64,000 nucleotides of DNA, taken from assembly GCA_022839785.1 (NCBI GenBank), contig JALHJW010000004.1, forward strand, positions 62,001 through 126,000, in the 5' to 3' direction. Positions 56,106-64,000 of this stretch are shown here, one piece after another; position 1 is the stretch's first letter, and each line of letters starts with the position of its first letter. The stretch comes from Desulfovibrio sp. Its GTDB lineage: Bacteria > Desulfobacterota > Desulfovibrionia > Desulfovibrionales > Desulfovibrionaceae. Both the position numbers and the translations under genes were made by a program. Below the pieces are notes generated by a model. It searched no databases. It had not been told where the DNA came from and worked only from the letters and a program-made list of their open reading frames with translations.

Positions 56106-57887
56106 ATGCGCGAAGAACCGTCCGCCCCTCGTCCCGGCCCGGAGCCGGAGTCCGCCTCCACGGAGGCGCTCGAACGTTTTCTGCAGCGGCACAAGGGTGT
56201 GGTCGGGTTGTCAAAATCCGAACACTTCAACCAAACCGTCCTGGCCGTGGCCCTGCGCGATCCCTGGGCGGGCGGTCTGGCCCGGAGCCTTGCCGCCCAG
56301 CCGGGGGGAGACGACAGTGCCCCAGGTCTGGCCATGTTCCTGCGCGGGGCCAAGAACGCCCTTGCCCTGGTGCTCACCGCGGTGCGCAAGACCCTCTTCT
56401 CCTCCTTCGGCCAGGAGGCGCTGACGCTTTTCGACGCGCTCGGCGAGAAGGCCCCGGCCGTCTCCGGCCCCTTCGGCCGGAGTTTCTGGCCGCATCTGGC
56501 GCGCACGCTGCGCTACAAGCGCCGCGACGTGGTCGAGGCCGCGGTGATGCTGGAAACGGTCCTGCCCTGCTTCTCCGAGTTGCGCAGCGCCGTGGCGGGC
56601 AGCGTCACACCCGGCAAGGACGAGGTGGAATCCGGCACGGTCAGCTTCGGGTTCAAGCGGGAGCGGGAACGGATGGACATCCTGCGGCTCCTCAACACGG
56701 AGTACGCCCTGCCTCACGAAGAGGAACAGCGGGAGATCGACCACAGCGTGGCCGACTACGCCGAGGCGCGCGAACGGCTGCTCTCCCTTTTCCAGCAGCG
56801 CCATCCCGCCATGGGCCGGGTGCGGGATCTGGTCAGCCGGGCCGTGGCCGCGGACCATCCCAAGAAGGGCGAGACCGTGACGGAAAAGCGCAAGCGGGCC
56901 GCCAAACATTTTTCCTCCGTGGTCGATCTTTCCTGCGAGAGCGCCACCGACTTCGACCTGAGCGCGCGCAAAAGGACGCCGGACAAGGACTGCCCGGAGG
57001 CCGAGACGGAATTCAGGGCCGCCCATGCCGAGGTCGTGGGCTACGTGCGCGGGGTCCTGGCCGCCGTGGAGGCCGTGCTTCTGGGCGAGATCAAGGCTCT
57101 GGCCGAGGCGCTGGACGCCGCGAAGCCCTACGAGGAGAGCGTCCTGGCCGGTCCCTTCGGCGCTGCCGTCTTCGCCCGTTTCATCGAGAACATGGTGCTG
57201 ACGTCGGTGCTCGACGGCATGGAGGCCCGCCTGCGTCGCCTTTTCCAGGACCTGCGCAACGAGGGCGTGGTCAAGGAGTTGGGGGAGTCCTCCCTGCATG
57301 TGGGCGTCAAGGGCCCGGCGCTGCAGGTCCAGGTCTCGCTGCTGCTCACCCGGCACGGGCCCTACATGCGCAAGACCAACGCCCTGATCGCCCTGAATCC
57401 GGCCCTGGAAGGCGAACTTGCGCGCTGCGCCAGTCTGGTGGAGCCCCTGGTCCACGTCCTCTCCCTATGGCAGAAGAAGGACCCCTCGGCCGTGGTCCGT
57501 CTGGCGGGCGACACGGGCTTGGCCCGCCGTCTGGGCGAGATCATCCACCTGGACTACGCCTTCAAATCGTTGCTGCTCTCCGAGCCGACATTCCTCTCCT
57601 TCGTGCTCGGCAACCTGCGGGGTGAAGGATTTCTCGGGCTGCTGCGCCATCTGGCCGCCGCCAACCCGAAGATCAGGCGGCTTGCCGTGGCCGATCCGCG
57701 CATCCTGCGCGCCGTCTGGCTGGTGGAGAAGAAGTATCCGGACATCGGCTTCGCCGCGGCCATCCTCTCCCGGCCCATGGAGCTGCAGGGGCTGGCCGAC
57801 AGCCTGAACCAGCCGGACGGCGTGAGCGTCTTCCTCAAGACGTTCATCGCCGCGTTGCGCCAGGAAGGCGCTGCCGCCGCGACCTGA
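56106..57887 (+). CDS. Protein of unknown function, 593 residues
   Basis: I do not recognise it. The protein is soluble, Leu/Ala-rich and helical, with no signal peptide and no membrane helix. A basic region lies near 250-280 (KKGETVTEKRKRAAKHFSS) and the C-terminal third has helical pairs such as LGEIIHLDYAFKSLLL and FLGLLRHLAAANPKIRRLAV that could be repeat-like. No catalytic motif is seen. The start ATG has no good ribosome site. It is 118 bp upstream of ileS and points the same way; a functional link is not known. Confidence 0.7.
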   Translation: MREEPSAPRPGPEPESASTEALERFLQRHKGVVGLSKSEHFNQTVLAVALRDPWAGGLARSLAAQPGGDDSAPGLAMFLRGAKNALALVLTAVRKTLFSSFGQEALTLFDALGEKAPAVSGPFGRSFWPHLARTLRYKRRDVVEAAVMLETVLPCFSELRSAVAGSVTPGKDEVESGTVSFGFKRERERMDILRLLNTEYALPHEEEQREIDHSVADYAEARERLLSLFQQRHPAMGRVRDLVSRAVAADHPKKGETVTEKRKRAAKHFSSVVDLSCESATDFDLSARKRTPDKDCPEAETEFRAAHAEVVGYVRGVLAAVEAVLLGEIKALAEALDAAKPYEESVLAGPFGAAVFARFIENMVLTSVLDGMEARLRRLFQDLRNEGVVKELGESSLHVGVKGPALQVQVSLLLTRHGPYMRKTNALIALNPALEGELARCASLVEPLVHVLSLWQKKDPSAVVRLAGDTGLARRLGEIIHLDYAFKSLLLSEPTFLSFVLGNLRGEGFLGLLRHLAAANPKIRRLAVADPRILRAVWLVEKKYPDIGFAAAILSRPMELQGLADSLNQPDGVSVFLKTFIAALRQEGAAAAT

Positions 57888-58005
57888 GCCGCCTTGCGCC
57901 TTGACTTCCCGTCGTGCTTCCTCCAATAGTTGCGTTTTCCGTGTTTTTCCCTGACGCGCGGCCTTGAGGGCCGCCCATTTTTCCGCCAACGGAGCCACGC
58001 ATCCC

Positions 58006-60819
58006 ATGAGCGACTACAAGACGACGCTGTGCCTGCCCCAGACCGATTTTCCCATGAAGGCCAACCTGAAGCAGAAGGAGCCCGAGCTGCTGGCCTTCTG
58101 GGAGAAGAACGACATCTACGGACGCATGACCGCGGCCAACGAGGGCCGGGAGCGCTACGTCCTGCACGACGGCCCGCCCTACGCCAACGGCCACATCCAC
58201 ATGGGCACGGCCATGAACAAGGTGCTCAAGGACATCATCGTCAAGTCGCGCAACATGATGGGCTTGAAGGCCGAATACGTGCCCGGCTGGGACTGCCACG
58301 GTCTGCCCATCGAGCACAAGGTGGCCATGGAGCTGAAGGAGAAGGGCAAGACCGGCGTGCCGCCGACCACCGTGCGCCGCATCTGCCGCGACTACGCGCG
58401 CAAGTGGCTGGACGTGCAGCGCAAGGAATTCAAGCGCCTGGGCGTCTTCGGCGTCTGGGACAGGCCCTACATGACCATGGACCCGGCCTACGAGGCCGCC
58501 ACGGCGCGCGAGCTGGGCAACTTCGTCAGGAACGGCTCGGTGGTGCGCGGCAAGAAGCCCATCTACTGGTGCCTGGACTGCGAAACCGCCCTGGCCGAGG
58601 CCGAGGTGGAGTACGCGGACCATACCTCGCCCTCCATCTTCGTGCGCTTTCCCCTGACCGACCCGAGGACGGCGACGATCTTTCCGGCGGCCGATCCGGC
58701 GCGGACCTACGTGGTCATCTGGACCACCACCCCCTGGACCCTGCCCGGCAACATGGCCGTGGCCGCGCATCCGGACTTCGAGTACGTCCTTGTGAAGGTC
58801 GCGGACGGCTTCTACCTCCTGGCCAAGGGACTGCTGGAGAACTGCGCGACGATTTTCGGCTGGAGCGGCTACGAGATCGTCGGGGAAACCACGGGTGCGG
58901 CCCTGGAGGGCCTTGAGGCGCGTCACCCCTTCATCGACCGCGCCTCGCCCATCGTCCTGGCCGACTACGTCACCCTGGACGCGGGCTCGGGCCTCGTGCA
59001 CACCGCGCCCGGCCACGGCCGCGAGGACTACGAGACCGGCATGCGCTACGGCCTCGACGTGCTCTCGCCGCTGGACGACAAGGGCCGTTTTCTGCCCATC
59101 GTGCCCCAGTTCGCCGGGCTGACGGTCTTCGAGGCCAACCCGAGGGTCATCGAAACCCTGCAGGGGCTCGGCCACCTGCTGGCCCAGAAGAGCATCGCCC
59201 ACTCCTACCCGCACTGCTGGCGCTGCAAGCAGCCGGTCATCTTCCGGGCCACCACGCAGTGGTTCATCTCCATGGAGAGGAATGACCTGCGCAAAAAGGC
59301 GCTCTCCTCCATCATGAACGAGGTGCAGTGGATTCCTGCCTGGGGCCGCGAACGCATCCACTCCATGATCGAGAACCGCCCGGACTGGTGCATCTCGCGT
59401 CAGCGCACCTGGGGCGTGCCCATCGTGGCCCTGATCTGCGCGGGCTGCGACGAGGCCTACAACGATCCGGACTGGATATTCTCCATCGTGGACCGCTTCG
59501 CCGCGCACGAGCGCGGTTGCGACTACTGGTTCGAGGCCCCGCTCGAAGAGGTCGTGCCCCAGGGACTCGTCTGCCCGCACTGCGGCGGCGCGCACTGGGC
59601 GAAGGAGGACGACATCCTCGACGTCTGGTTCGACTCCGGCACCTCGTACGCCGCCGTGGTGGAGCAGCGTCCCGAGTGCGTCTACCCGGCCGACCTCTAC
59701 CTGGAAGGCACGGACCAGCACAGGGGCTGGTTCCACAGCTCCCTGCTGGCCAGCGTGGGCACGCGCGGCCGCGCGCCCTACAAGGCCGTGCTGACGCACG
59801 GCTACGTGGTGGACGGCGAAGGCCGCAAGATGTCCAAGTCGCTGGGCAACGTCATCGCGCCCCAAGAGATCATCGACAAGAACGGCGCGGAAATCCTGCG
59901 CATGTGGGTCTCGGCGGTGAACTATCAGGACGACGTGCGCATCTCCGACGACATCCTCAATCGTCTGGTGGACGGCTACCGCCGCGTGCGCAACACCTGC
60001 CGCTTCCTGCTCGGCAACCTCGCGGATTTCTCGCCGGACAAGGCCGTGCCCTTCAAGGAGATGGGATCGCTGGACCGCTACGCCCTGGACGTGGTGCGCC
60101 GCGCCCACGAGCGCGTGCAGGAAGCCTACGCCTCCTTCCAGTTCCACAAGGTCTTCCATACCCTGCTCGACCTCTGCGTCACCGACCTTTCGGCCTTCTA
60201 CCTCGACATCACCAAGGACCGCCTCTACACCGCGGGCCGGGACAGCTTCGAGCGCCGGTCGGCCCAGACCGTGCTCCACAGGGCGCTCATGGCCCTGATG
60301 TGCGACATGGCCCCGATCCTCTCCTTCACGGCCGAGGAGGTCTTCAAGCATCTGCCCGAAGCCATCCGGCCCGCCGGGGTCACGGTCTTCGAGCAGCGTT
60401 TTGCCTTCGCGCCCGAGGAGCGCCTGGACGACGCCGAGCGCGGCCGTTTCGAGTCCTTCATCGCCCTGCGCGACGAGGTCAACCGGGCCATCGAGCCCTT
60501 GCGCAAGGCGGGCGAGGTGGGACTCTCCCTGGACACGGCGGTGACGCTGCACGTGCCTGCGGCCACGGTTCAGGCCCTGGCGGCGGACGGTCTGGATTTG
60601 CGCGAGTTCCTCATCGTCTCCAAGGCCGAGGTCACGGACGCCGCCGCGCCCGCGGACGCCTTCCGCAGCGCCGAGGCCCCGGAGGGCGTGGCCGTGCGCG
60701 TGGCCAAGGCGGGCGGCGAGAAGTGCGCGCGCTGCTGGACCTACAGCGAGGAGTTGGGGACGGACCCGGCCCACCCCCAGGCCTGCCCGCGCTGCACGAG
60801 CGTGCTGGGCAAGGCGTAG
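58006..60819 (+). CDS. ileS: Isoleucyl-tRNA synthetase
   Basis: Charges tRNA-Ile. The 937 residues fit the bacterial class: HIGH motif DGPPYANGHIHMG (about residues 54-66), CP1 editing domain with TTTPWTLPGN and the threonine-rich pocket, KMSKS at 608-612 (GRKMSKSLGN), and a C-terminal zinc site CARCWTYSEELG with CPRC. The ATG 58006 begins MSDYKTTLCLPQTDFPMKAN, the standard start. lspA begins 11 bp after the stop; the ileS-lspA pair is conserved in many proteobacteria. Confidence 0.97.
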   Translation: MSDYKTTLCLPQTDFPMKANLKQKEPELLAFWEKNDIYGRMTAANEGRERYVLHDGPPYANGHIHMGTAMNKVLKDIIVKSRNMMGLKAEYVPGWDCHGLPIEHKVAMELKEKGKTGVPPTTVRRICRDYARKWLDVQRKEFKRLGVFGVWDRPYMTMDPAYEAATARELGNFVRNGSVVRGKKPIYWCLDCETALAEAEVEYADHTSPSIFVRFPLTDPRTATIFPAADPARTYVVIWTTTPWTLPGNMAVAAHPDFEYVLVKVADGFYLLAKGLLENCATIFGWSGYEIVGETTGAALEGLEARHPFIDRASPIVLADYVTLDAGSGLVHTAPGHGREDYETGMRYGLDVLSPLDDKGRFLPIVPQFAGLTVFEANPRVIETLQGLGHLLAQKSIAHSYPHCWRCKQPVIFRATTQWFISMERNDLRKKALSSIMNEVQWIPAWGRERIHSMIENRPDWCISRQRTWGVPIVALICAGCDEAYNDPDWIFSIVDRFAAHERGCDYWFEAPLEEVVPQGLVCPHCGGAHWAKEDDILDVWFDSGTSYAAVVEQRPECVYPADLYLEGTDQHRGWFHSSLLASVGTRGRAPYKAVLTHGYVVDGEGRKMSKSLGNVIAPQEIIDKNGAEILRMWVSAVNYQDDVRISDDILNRLVDGYRRVRNTCRFLLGNLADFSPDKAVPFKEMGSLDRYALDVVRRAHERVQEAYASFQFHKVFHTLLDLCVTDLSAFYLDITKDRLYTAGRDSFERRSAQTVLHRALMALMCDMAPILSFTAEEVFKHLPEAIRPAGVTVFEQRFAFAPEERLDDAERGRFESFIALRDEVNRAIEPLRKAGEVGLSLDTAVTLHVPAATVQALAADGLDLREFLIVSKAEVTDAAAPADAFRSAEAPEGVAVRVAKAGGEKCARCWTYSEELGTDPAHPQACPRCTSVLGKA

Positions 60820-60830
60820 ATAGAGGCGTC

Positions 60831-61316
60831 ATGGCGGCCCGCTACCGTTTCGTCGCCCTGCTCGCCCTGGCCGTGCTCGTCGCGGATCTGGGCAGCAAGG
60901 CCGCGGCGCTGGCCCGCATCGGCCCGTGGGAGCGCATCGAGGTCATCCCGGGCTTCTTCGACCTCATCCTGGTCGCCAACTACGGGGCGGCCTTCGGCTT
61001 CCTCAACCGCGCGGAATGGGGCTGGCCGAGCCTCTTCTTCGCGGGCTTCACCTGCCTGGCCGTGGTCGTGCTGCTCTGGCTGGTGCGCGGCGTGGCCGAG
61101 GGCGACCGCTGGCATCTGGCGGCCATCGGCCTGGTGGTGGGCGGGGCGCTGGGCAACCTCGTGGACCGGCTGCGCTTCGGCTACGTGGTGGATTTCCTGG
61201 ATGTCTACGTCGGCGACTGGCACTGGCCCGCCTTCAACGTGGCCGACGCGGCTATCTGCGTGGGCGCTGGCCTGCTGGCCTGGCGCATGCTGGCGGCGGA
61301 AGGGGCGGCGCATTAG
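60831..61316 (+). CDS. lspA: Signal peptidase II (prolipoprotein signal peptidase)
   Basis: Inner-membrane aspartic protease that cuts lipoprotein precursors before the modified Cys. The 161 residues have four helices and the two catalytic Asp: Asp112 in GNLVDRLRFGYVVDFLDV and Asp139 in FNVADAAICVGAG; NYGAAFGFL is also conserved. It follows ileS closely and is needed to process the lipoproteins encoded here (LptM-like at 23.2 kb, YbgF/CpoB at 61.6 kb). The ATG 60831 was chosen from the family N-terminus. Confidence 0.96.
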   Translation: MAARYRFVALLALAVLVADLGSKAAALARIGPWERIEVIPGFFDLILVANYGAAFGFLNRAEWGWPSLFFAGFTCLAVVVLLWLVRGVAEGDRWHLAAIGLVVGGALGNLVDRLRFGYVVDFLDVYVGDWHWPAFNVADAAICVGAGLLAWRMLAAEGAAH

Positions 61317-61403
61317 CCCGCCCCTTGCCCTTCGGCGAAAAAGGCATTACCCCAAGGCGGCAAGGCCGGGCATCCCCCTGCCTTGCGGGAGACCGGAAAC
61401 AGC

Positions 61404-61631
61404 ATGAGCATCTTCGGACTGACCTTGCCTTCCTTCACCTGGGCGCTCATTCTCGGCGTCGTCGGCATCTTCGTGCTCATGACCTGGTGGGCCATTCGCG
61501 ACGCCTTCGCCCGGGACTTCGGCTCGTCCAACGAGAAGATGTTCTGGGTCCAGATATGCACCGTGGTCCCCTTCCTCGGGGTGCTCGCCTACGTCATCAT
61601 CGGCAGGAAACGCGGGAGGAAAACAGCATGA
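61404..61631 (+). CDS. PLDNc-domain membrane protein
   Basis: A 75-residue protein with two hydrophobic helices (FTWALILGVVGIFVLMTWWA and MFWVQICTVVPFLGVLAYVI) separated by the short charged loop IRDAFARDFGSSNEK, ending in a basic tail RKRGRKTA. The layout matches the phospholipase D-nuclease N-terminal (PLDNc) domain, here without any catalytic domain, so it is a stand-alone membrane protein. Its TGA overlaps the ATG of the YbgF gene (ATGA), so they are coupled. Confidence 0.8.
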   Translation: MSIFGLTLPSFTWALILGVVGIFVLMTWWAIRDAFARDFGSSNEKMFWVQICTVVPFLGVLAYVIIGRKRGRKTA

Positions 61632-62494
61632 ACCGCACGCCGCGCAGACTTCTTTGCGCATTTTTGGCCGCCGGGCTCCTGGCGGTCCCGGGCTGCATGG
61701 TCAGCAAGTCGGATTTCACCGCCTTGCAGTCGCAGGTCTATACGCAGAACAAGCGGCTGGACGAACTGCGCGACAAGGTCGACGAACTGGAGAGCCAGGT
61801 CAACGCCGTGACCGAGATGCGCGCCACCCAGGCCAACATGTACGCCGAACTTGAGCAGATCAAGTCCAGGCTGGCCATGGTCCAGGGCGACGTGCAGACC
61901 TTCAACGTCCAGGGCGGGCCCAAGGACATGCAGACCAGCGTCGAGGAGATGCGGAAGCAGATGGAGGCCATGCGCCTCGCCCTCTCCTCCCAGCTCGGCG
62001 TGGAGCTTGAGGGGCTGCCCGAGGCGGCTCCCGCCGCCGAGGCCGAGCAGGCCCCCGGCGCGGCCCCGCAGGCGCAGCACGGCGCGGCTCCGGCCAAGCC
62101 CATGGACACCACGCCCGAGGCCATGGCCAAGGCCCTGTACGAAAAGGGCCTGGAGCACTTCAAGAACAAGGAGTACGCGCGGGCCCAGTCCCTGTGGGCG
62201 GAATTCGTGCAGACCTATCCCAAGAACGCCCTGGTGCCCAACGCCCTGTTCTGGCAGGGCGAGGCCTTCTTCCAGGCGCAGGACTACTCGCGCGCGGTCC
62301 TGGCCTACCAGGAGGTCATCTCCAAGCACCCCAAGTCGCCCAAGTATCCGTCGGCGCTGCTCAAGCAGGGCATGTCCTTCTACAAGATGGGCAACAAGAA
62401 GGCGGGCAAGCTGGTCCTTGAGGATCTGCTCAAGCAGTTCCCCAAGTCGGCCGAGGCCAAGCGCGCCCAGACCATTCTCGACGAGAACAAGTAG
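61628..62494 (+). CDS. cpoB: Tol-Pal system protein YbgF/CpoB-like lipoprotein
   Basis: 288 residues with a lipoprotein signal (LLAVPGC, Cys23), a coiled-coil region (30-115) that begins SKSDFTALQSQVYTQNKRLD and mediates trimer formation in CpoB, an Ala/Pro linker, and three TPR motifs at the C-terminus (GLEHFKNKEYARAQSLWAEF, FFQAQDYSRAVLAYQEVISK, KMGNKKAGKLVLEDLLKQF). CpoB links Tol-Pal with peptidoglycan synthesis during division. No tol or pal gene is visible here. CpoB is normally periplasmic and soluble, so the lipid anchor is a variation. Confidence 0.88.
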   Translation: MNRTPRRLLCAFLAAGLLAVPGCMVSKSDFTALQSQVYTQNKRLDELRDKVDELESQVNAVTEMRATQANMYAELEQIKSRLAMVQGDVQTFNVQGGPKDMQTSVEEMRKQMEAMRLALSSQLGVELEGLPEAAPAAEAEQAPGAAPQAQHGAAPAKPMDTTPEAMAKALYEKGLEHFKNKEYARAQSLWAEFVQTYPKNALVPNALFWQGEAFFQAQDYSRAVLAYQEVISKHPKSPKYPSALLKQGMSFYKMGNKKAGKLVLEDLLKQFPKSAEAKRAQTILDENK

Positions 62495-62543
62495 CGTCCG
62501 CGCCGGGCCTGGGCCCGGCACGGCGCATGCAAACGGAACGTCC

Positions 62544-62978
62544 ATGGACAAGAACTACCGCAAGATCATCTACCTCTCCTTCCCGCCGGGCCGCTCCAGC
62601 CAGCCGCTGGTCTGCAATCTGGCGCGGAATTTCAACCTGACCTTCAACATCCTCAAAGCCCAGATCACGCCGCGCCAGGAAGGCTTCATGACCCTGGAGA
62701 TATCGGGCGACGAGGAGAACTTCCACAAGGGCTCGGAGTACCTCAAGGAGCAGGGCGTGCGGGTCACGCCCGTGGCCCAGAAGATCACCCGCAACGAGGA
62801 GTCCTGCATGCACTGCGGCATGTGCACCTCGCTCTGCCCCACCAGGGCGTTGGCCGTGAATGCGGCCACGCGTTGCGTGGATTTCGACGCGGAGAAGTGC
62901 TCGGCCTGCGGCATGTGCGTCCGGGTCTGTCCGGTGCGGGCCATGGAAGTCGATCTGGAAAACGGCGTCCTGCAGTAG
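62544..62978 (+). CDS. NIL-domain 4Fe-4S ferredoxin-like protein
   Basis: A 144-residue cytoplasmic protein. The N-terminal NIL domain (KIIYLSFPPGRSSQPLVCNL...) is the ligand-binding module otherwise found on MetN methionine importers. Two 4Fe-4S motifs follow: CMHCGMCTSLCP (about 98-109) and CSACGMCVRVCP (about 125-136). The combination occurs in anaerobes, often with methionine or homocysteine metabolism; that link is known for the domain, not shown here. Start ATG 62544; the PilZ-like gene follows by 18 bp. Confidence 0.88.
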   Translation: MDKNYRKIIYLSFPPGRSSQPLVCNLARNFNLTFNILKAQITPRQEGFMTLEISGDEENFHKGSEYLKEQGVRVTPVAQKITRNEESCMHCGMCTSLCPTRALAVNAATRCVDFDAEKCSACGMCVRVCPVRAMEVDLENGVLQ

Positions 62979-62996
62979 GCGCGCGGGAGGATGGGC

Positions 62997-63527
62997 ATGG
63001 GCGACGAGAAACGGACCTTTTCCAGGATCGAGACGACGGTCAAGGCCTATCTCAAGCATGTCGCCGCGGATGCCGGTTTTCCCACGGGCTTCGATTGCCC
63101 GGGCTGCGGCGCGGGGCCGGATACGGAGGAACTGAAGCGTTCCTCCCTGCCCCAGGCCGTGTCCGATTTCCTCATCGAACTGAACCGCAAGATGGACATC
63201 CTCATCAGCTTCAGTTCCCGCAAGGTGATCCAGGAAGACTACCCCGTGCAGGGCGTGGTCAGCGAGATCAGCGGCGCCGGGGTGCTGCTCCGTTCGGATT
63301 CCGTCCTCAAGCCCGGCGACCATCTGGAGATGGTCCTGATCCTCTCCGCCTTTCCCCTGACCCCGGCCAGCGCCATCGGCCGGGTGGTGCGCCGGGAGGG
63401 AGGCACGGAAAAGGACCCCGTCTGGGCCGTGGAATTCGTCCGCATCCGCGACACGGACCAGGAGCAGATCGTGCAGTTCGTCTTCAAGGAACAACGCGCC
63501 CGCATCCGCGAGCAGAAATGGGGCTAG
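62997..63527 (+). CDS. PilZ-like protein
   Basis: A 176-residue protein with the N-terminal KRTFSRIE (RxxxR-like) and the later VVSEISGAGVLLRSDS (xSxxG-like) motifs of PilZ c-di-GMP receptors, followed by RVVRREGG and VWAVEFVRIRD, a strand-rich PilZ end. An insertion between the two halves contains DCPGCGAG with a CxxC, possibly a zinc site; that is not standard. ATG 62997 has GGGAGG six bases upstream. cheZ follows by 18 bp, so c-di-GMP control of motility is a reasonable guess. Confidence 0.75.
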   Translation: MGDEKRTFSRIETTVKAYLKHVAADAGFPTGFDCPGCGAGPDTEELKRSSLPQAVSDFLIELNRKMDILISFSSRKVIQEDYPVQGVVSEISGAGVLLRSDSVLKPGDHLEMVLILSAFPLTPASAIGRVVRREGGTEKDPVWAVEFVRIRDTDQEQIVQFVFKEQRARIREQKWG

Positions 63528-63545
63528 CACCCCGCCGGGAAAACC

Positions 63546-64000
63546 ATGAACGCCAACGAACAATTCATCGCCTCGCTCCTGGACAAGGTTTCCGACCGCA
63601 TCGCCGACGATCTGCGCAAGTCCATCGCCGTTTCGGTGGAGCAGGAAATCCAGAAGAACATCAGCCGCATGCTGCTCGAAGGCGAGTTCTTCCGCCATCT
63701 TTCGGGCGAGATGCAGGACGGCCTCAAGCGCATCTACAAGGAAATCAACACCGCCACGCGCAGCGACGCCCAGGGCCAGGACGGGGGCGTCACGCGCGAG
63801 CGCACGGGCGAACTGCTGCACGAGACCTCGGACCAGCTCGACCAGATCCTGCAGACCACGGAGAACGCCGCGGTCCAGATCATGGACATCGTGGAAAAGC
63901 ACATGGACATGCAGGCGCAGACCGACGCCAGGCTGGCCGAGGTCAAGGCGGGCACGGCCGCCCCTGGGGCGCTCGACGAGGTCATCGCCGCCAACCAGGA
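63546..64000 (+). CDS. cheZ: Chemotaxis protein phosphatase CheZ, truncated by the window edge
   Basis: CheZ removes phosphate from CheY-P. The 151 visible codons (MNANEQFIASLLDKVSDRI...) form long helices, and GELLHETSDQLDQILQTTE followed by AAVQIMDIVEKHM matches the CheZ four-helix bundle that holds the catalytic Gln region later on. The 3' end lies beyond the window. It follows the PilZ-like gene by 18 bp, in the same direction. Confidence 0.8.
   Translation, partial: MNANEQFIASLLDKVSDRIADDLRKSIAVSVEQEIQKNISRMLLEGEFFRHLSGEMQDGLKRIYKEINTATRSDAQGQDGGVTRERTGELLHETSDQLDQILQTTENAAVQIMDIVEKHMDMQAQTDARLAEVKAGTAAPGALDEVIAANQ

Noticed and set aside
57844..60774. 976-codon antisense frame opposite ileS
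   Set aside because: It mirrors the codon pattern of ileS and contains long runs of His, Val and Gly without known motifs.
1..64000. CRISPR array or insertion sequence
   Set aside because: No regularly spaced repeats and no transposase gene were seen.

Overview
The window is a contiguous piece of a high-GC bacterial chromosome with dense, mostly housekeeping gene content and no insertion sequence, prophage or CRISPR array that I can see. Gene content points to a sulfate-reducing deltaproteobacterium of the Desulfovibrionaceae type: a tmRNA with tag ANNDYDYALAA, a YedF selenium-metabolism protein, LL-diaminopimelate aminotransferase, a DHH-CBS-poly(A) polymerase fusion, multiheme c-type cytochrome, lipopolysaccharide export genes (LptG, MsbA, LapAB, LolA) and flagellar/chemotaxis genes (FliM, CheZ). 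The lineage is inferred from gene types and order, not from a marker comparison.

Layout. 1-5500: end of lptG, then engB, aroQ, efp and ftsK. 5800-9350: a two-gene membrane complex, a cytochrome bd subunit I-like protein fused to eight CxxCH haem-c sites plus a second membrane subunit. 9600-14540: rarA, rsmE, gcvT and a conserved protein of unknown function. 14740-21420: a Cys-rich small protein, a GAF protein, solitary mreB, an inositol monophosphatase, a NUDIX hydrolase, and a rimI-pgk-tpiA-secG run ending in tRNA-Leu(GAG). 21600-32430: mostly minus strand: lysA, an LptM-like lipoprotein, mutS, lapB, lapA and a HIT protein (tightly packed, led by a 23-codon coupled leader ORF), then the 911-residue DHH-CBS-nucleotidyltransferase fusion and xerD. 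32600-35310: dapL, folK, a membrane-anchored metal-site protein and a transaldolase-like aldolase. After a 0.6-kb gap with an AT-rich island comes a 700-residue exported repeat protein. 38220-42530 is an envelope lipid cluster (msbA, DUF374 acyltransferase, polysaccharide deacetylase, LpxL-like acyltransferase).

42700-50500: yedF, a pseudouridine synthase, lolA, an ATC-hydrolase-like protein, tmRNA followed by a very long inverted repeat, an MFS exporter, a DJ-1/PfpI protein, and a small operon (DUF2325 protein plus two tiny proteins) that has a near-consensus sigma-70 promoter with a Fur-box-like sequence in its spacer and a terminator at its end. 50660-54780: a solitary periplasmic binding protein, a P1B metal ATPase with its MarR regulator and operator-like dyads, and a Cys-cluster protein. 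54900-64000: fliM, an unknown 593-residue protein, ileS, lspA, a PLDNc membrane protein, a YbgF/CpoB lipoprotein, a NIL-domain ferredoxin, a PilZ-like protein and the start of cheZ.

Most noteworthy: the bd-like octahaem complex, the Fur-box DUF2325 micro-operon with two short ORFs, the coupled leader peptide before the HIT gene, two genes (ftsK, folK) whose best-placed starts are not ATG/GTG/TTG, and the inverted repeat behind tmRNA. All calls come from reading the sequence; no database search was possible.
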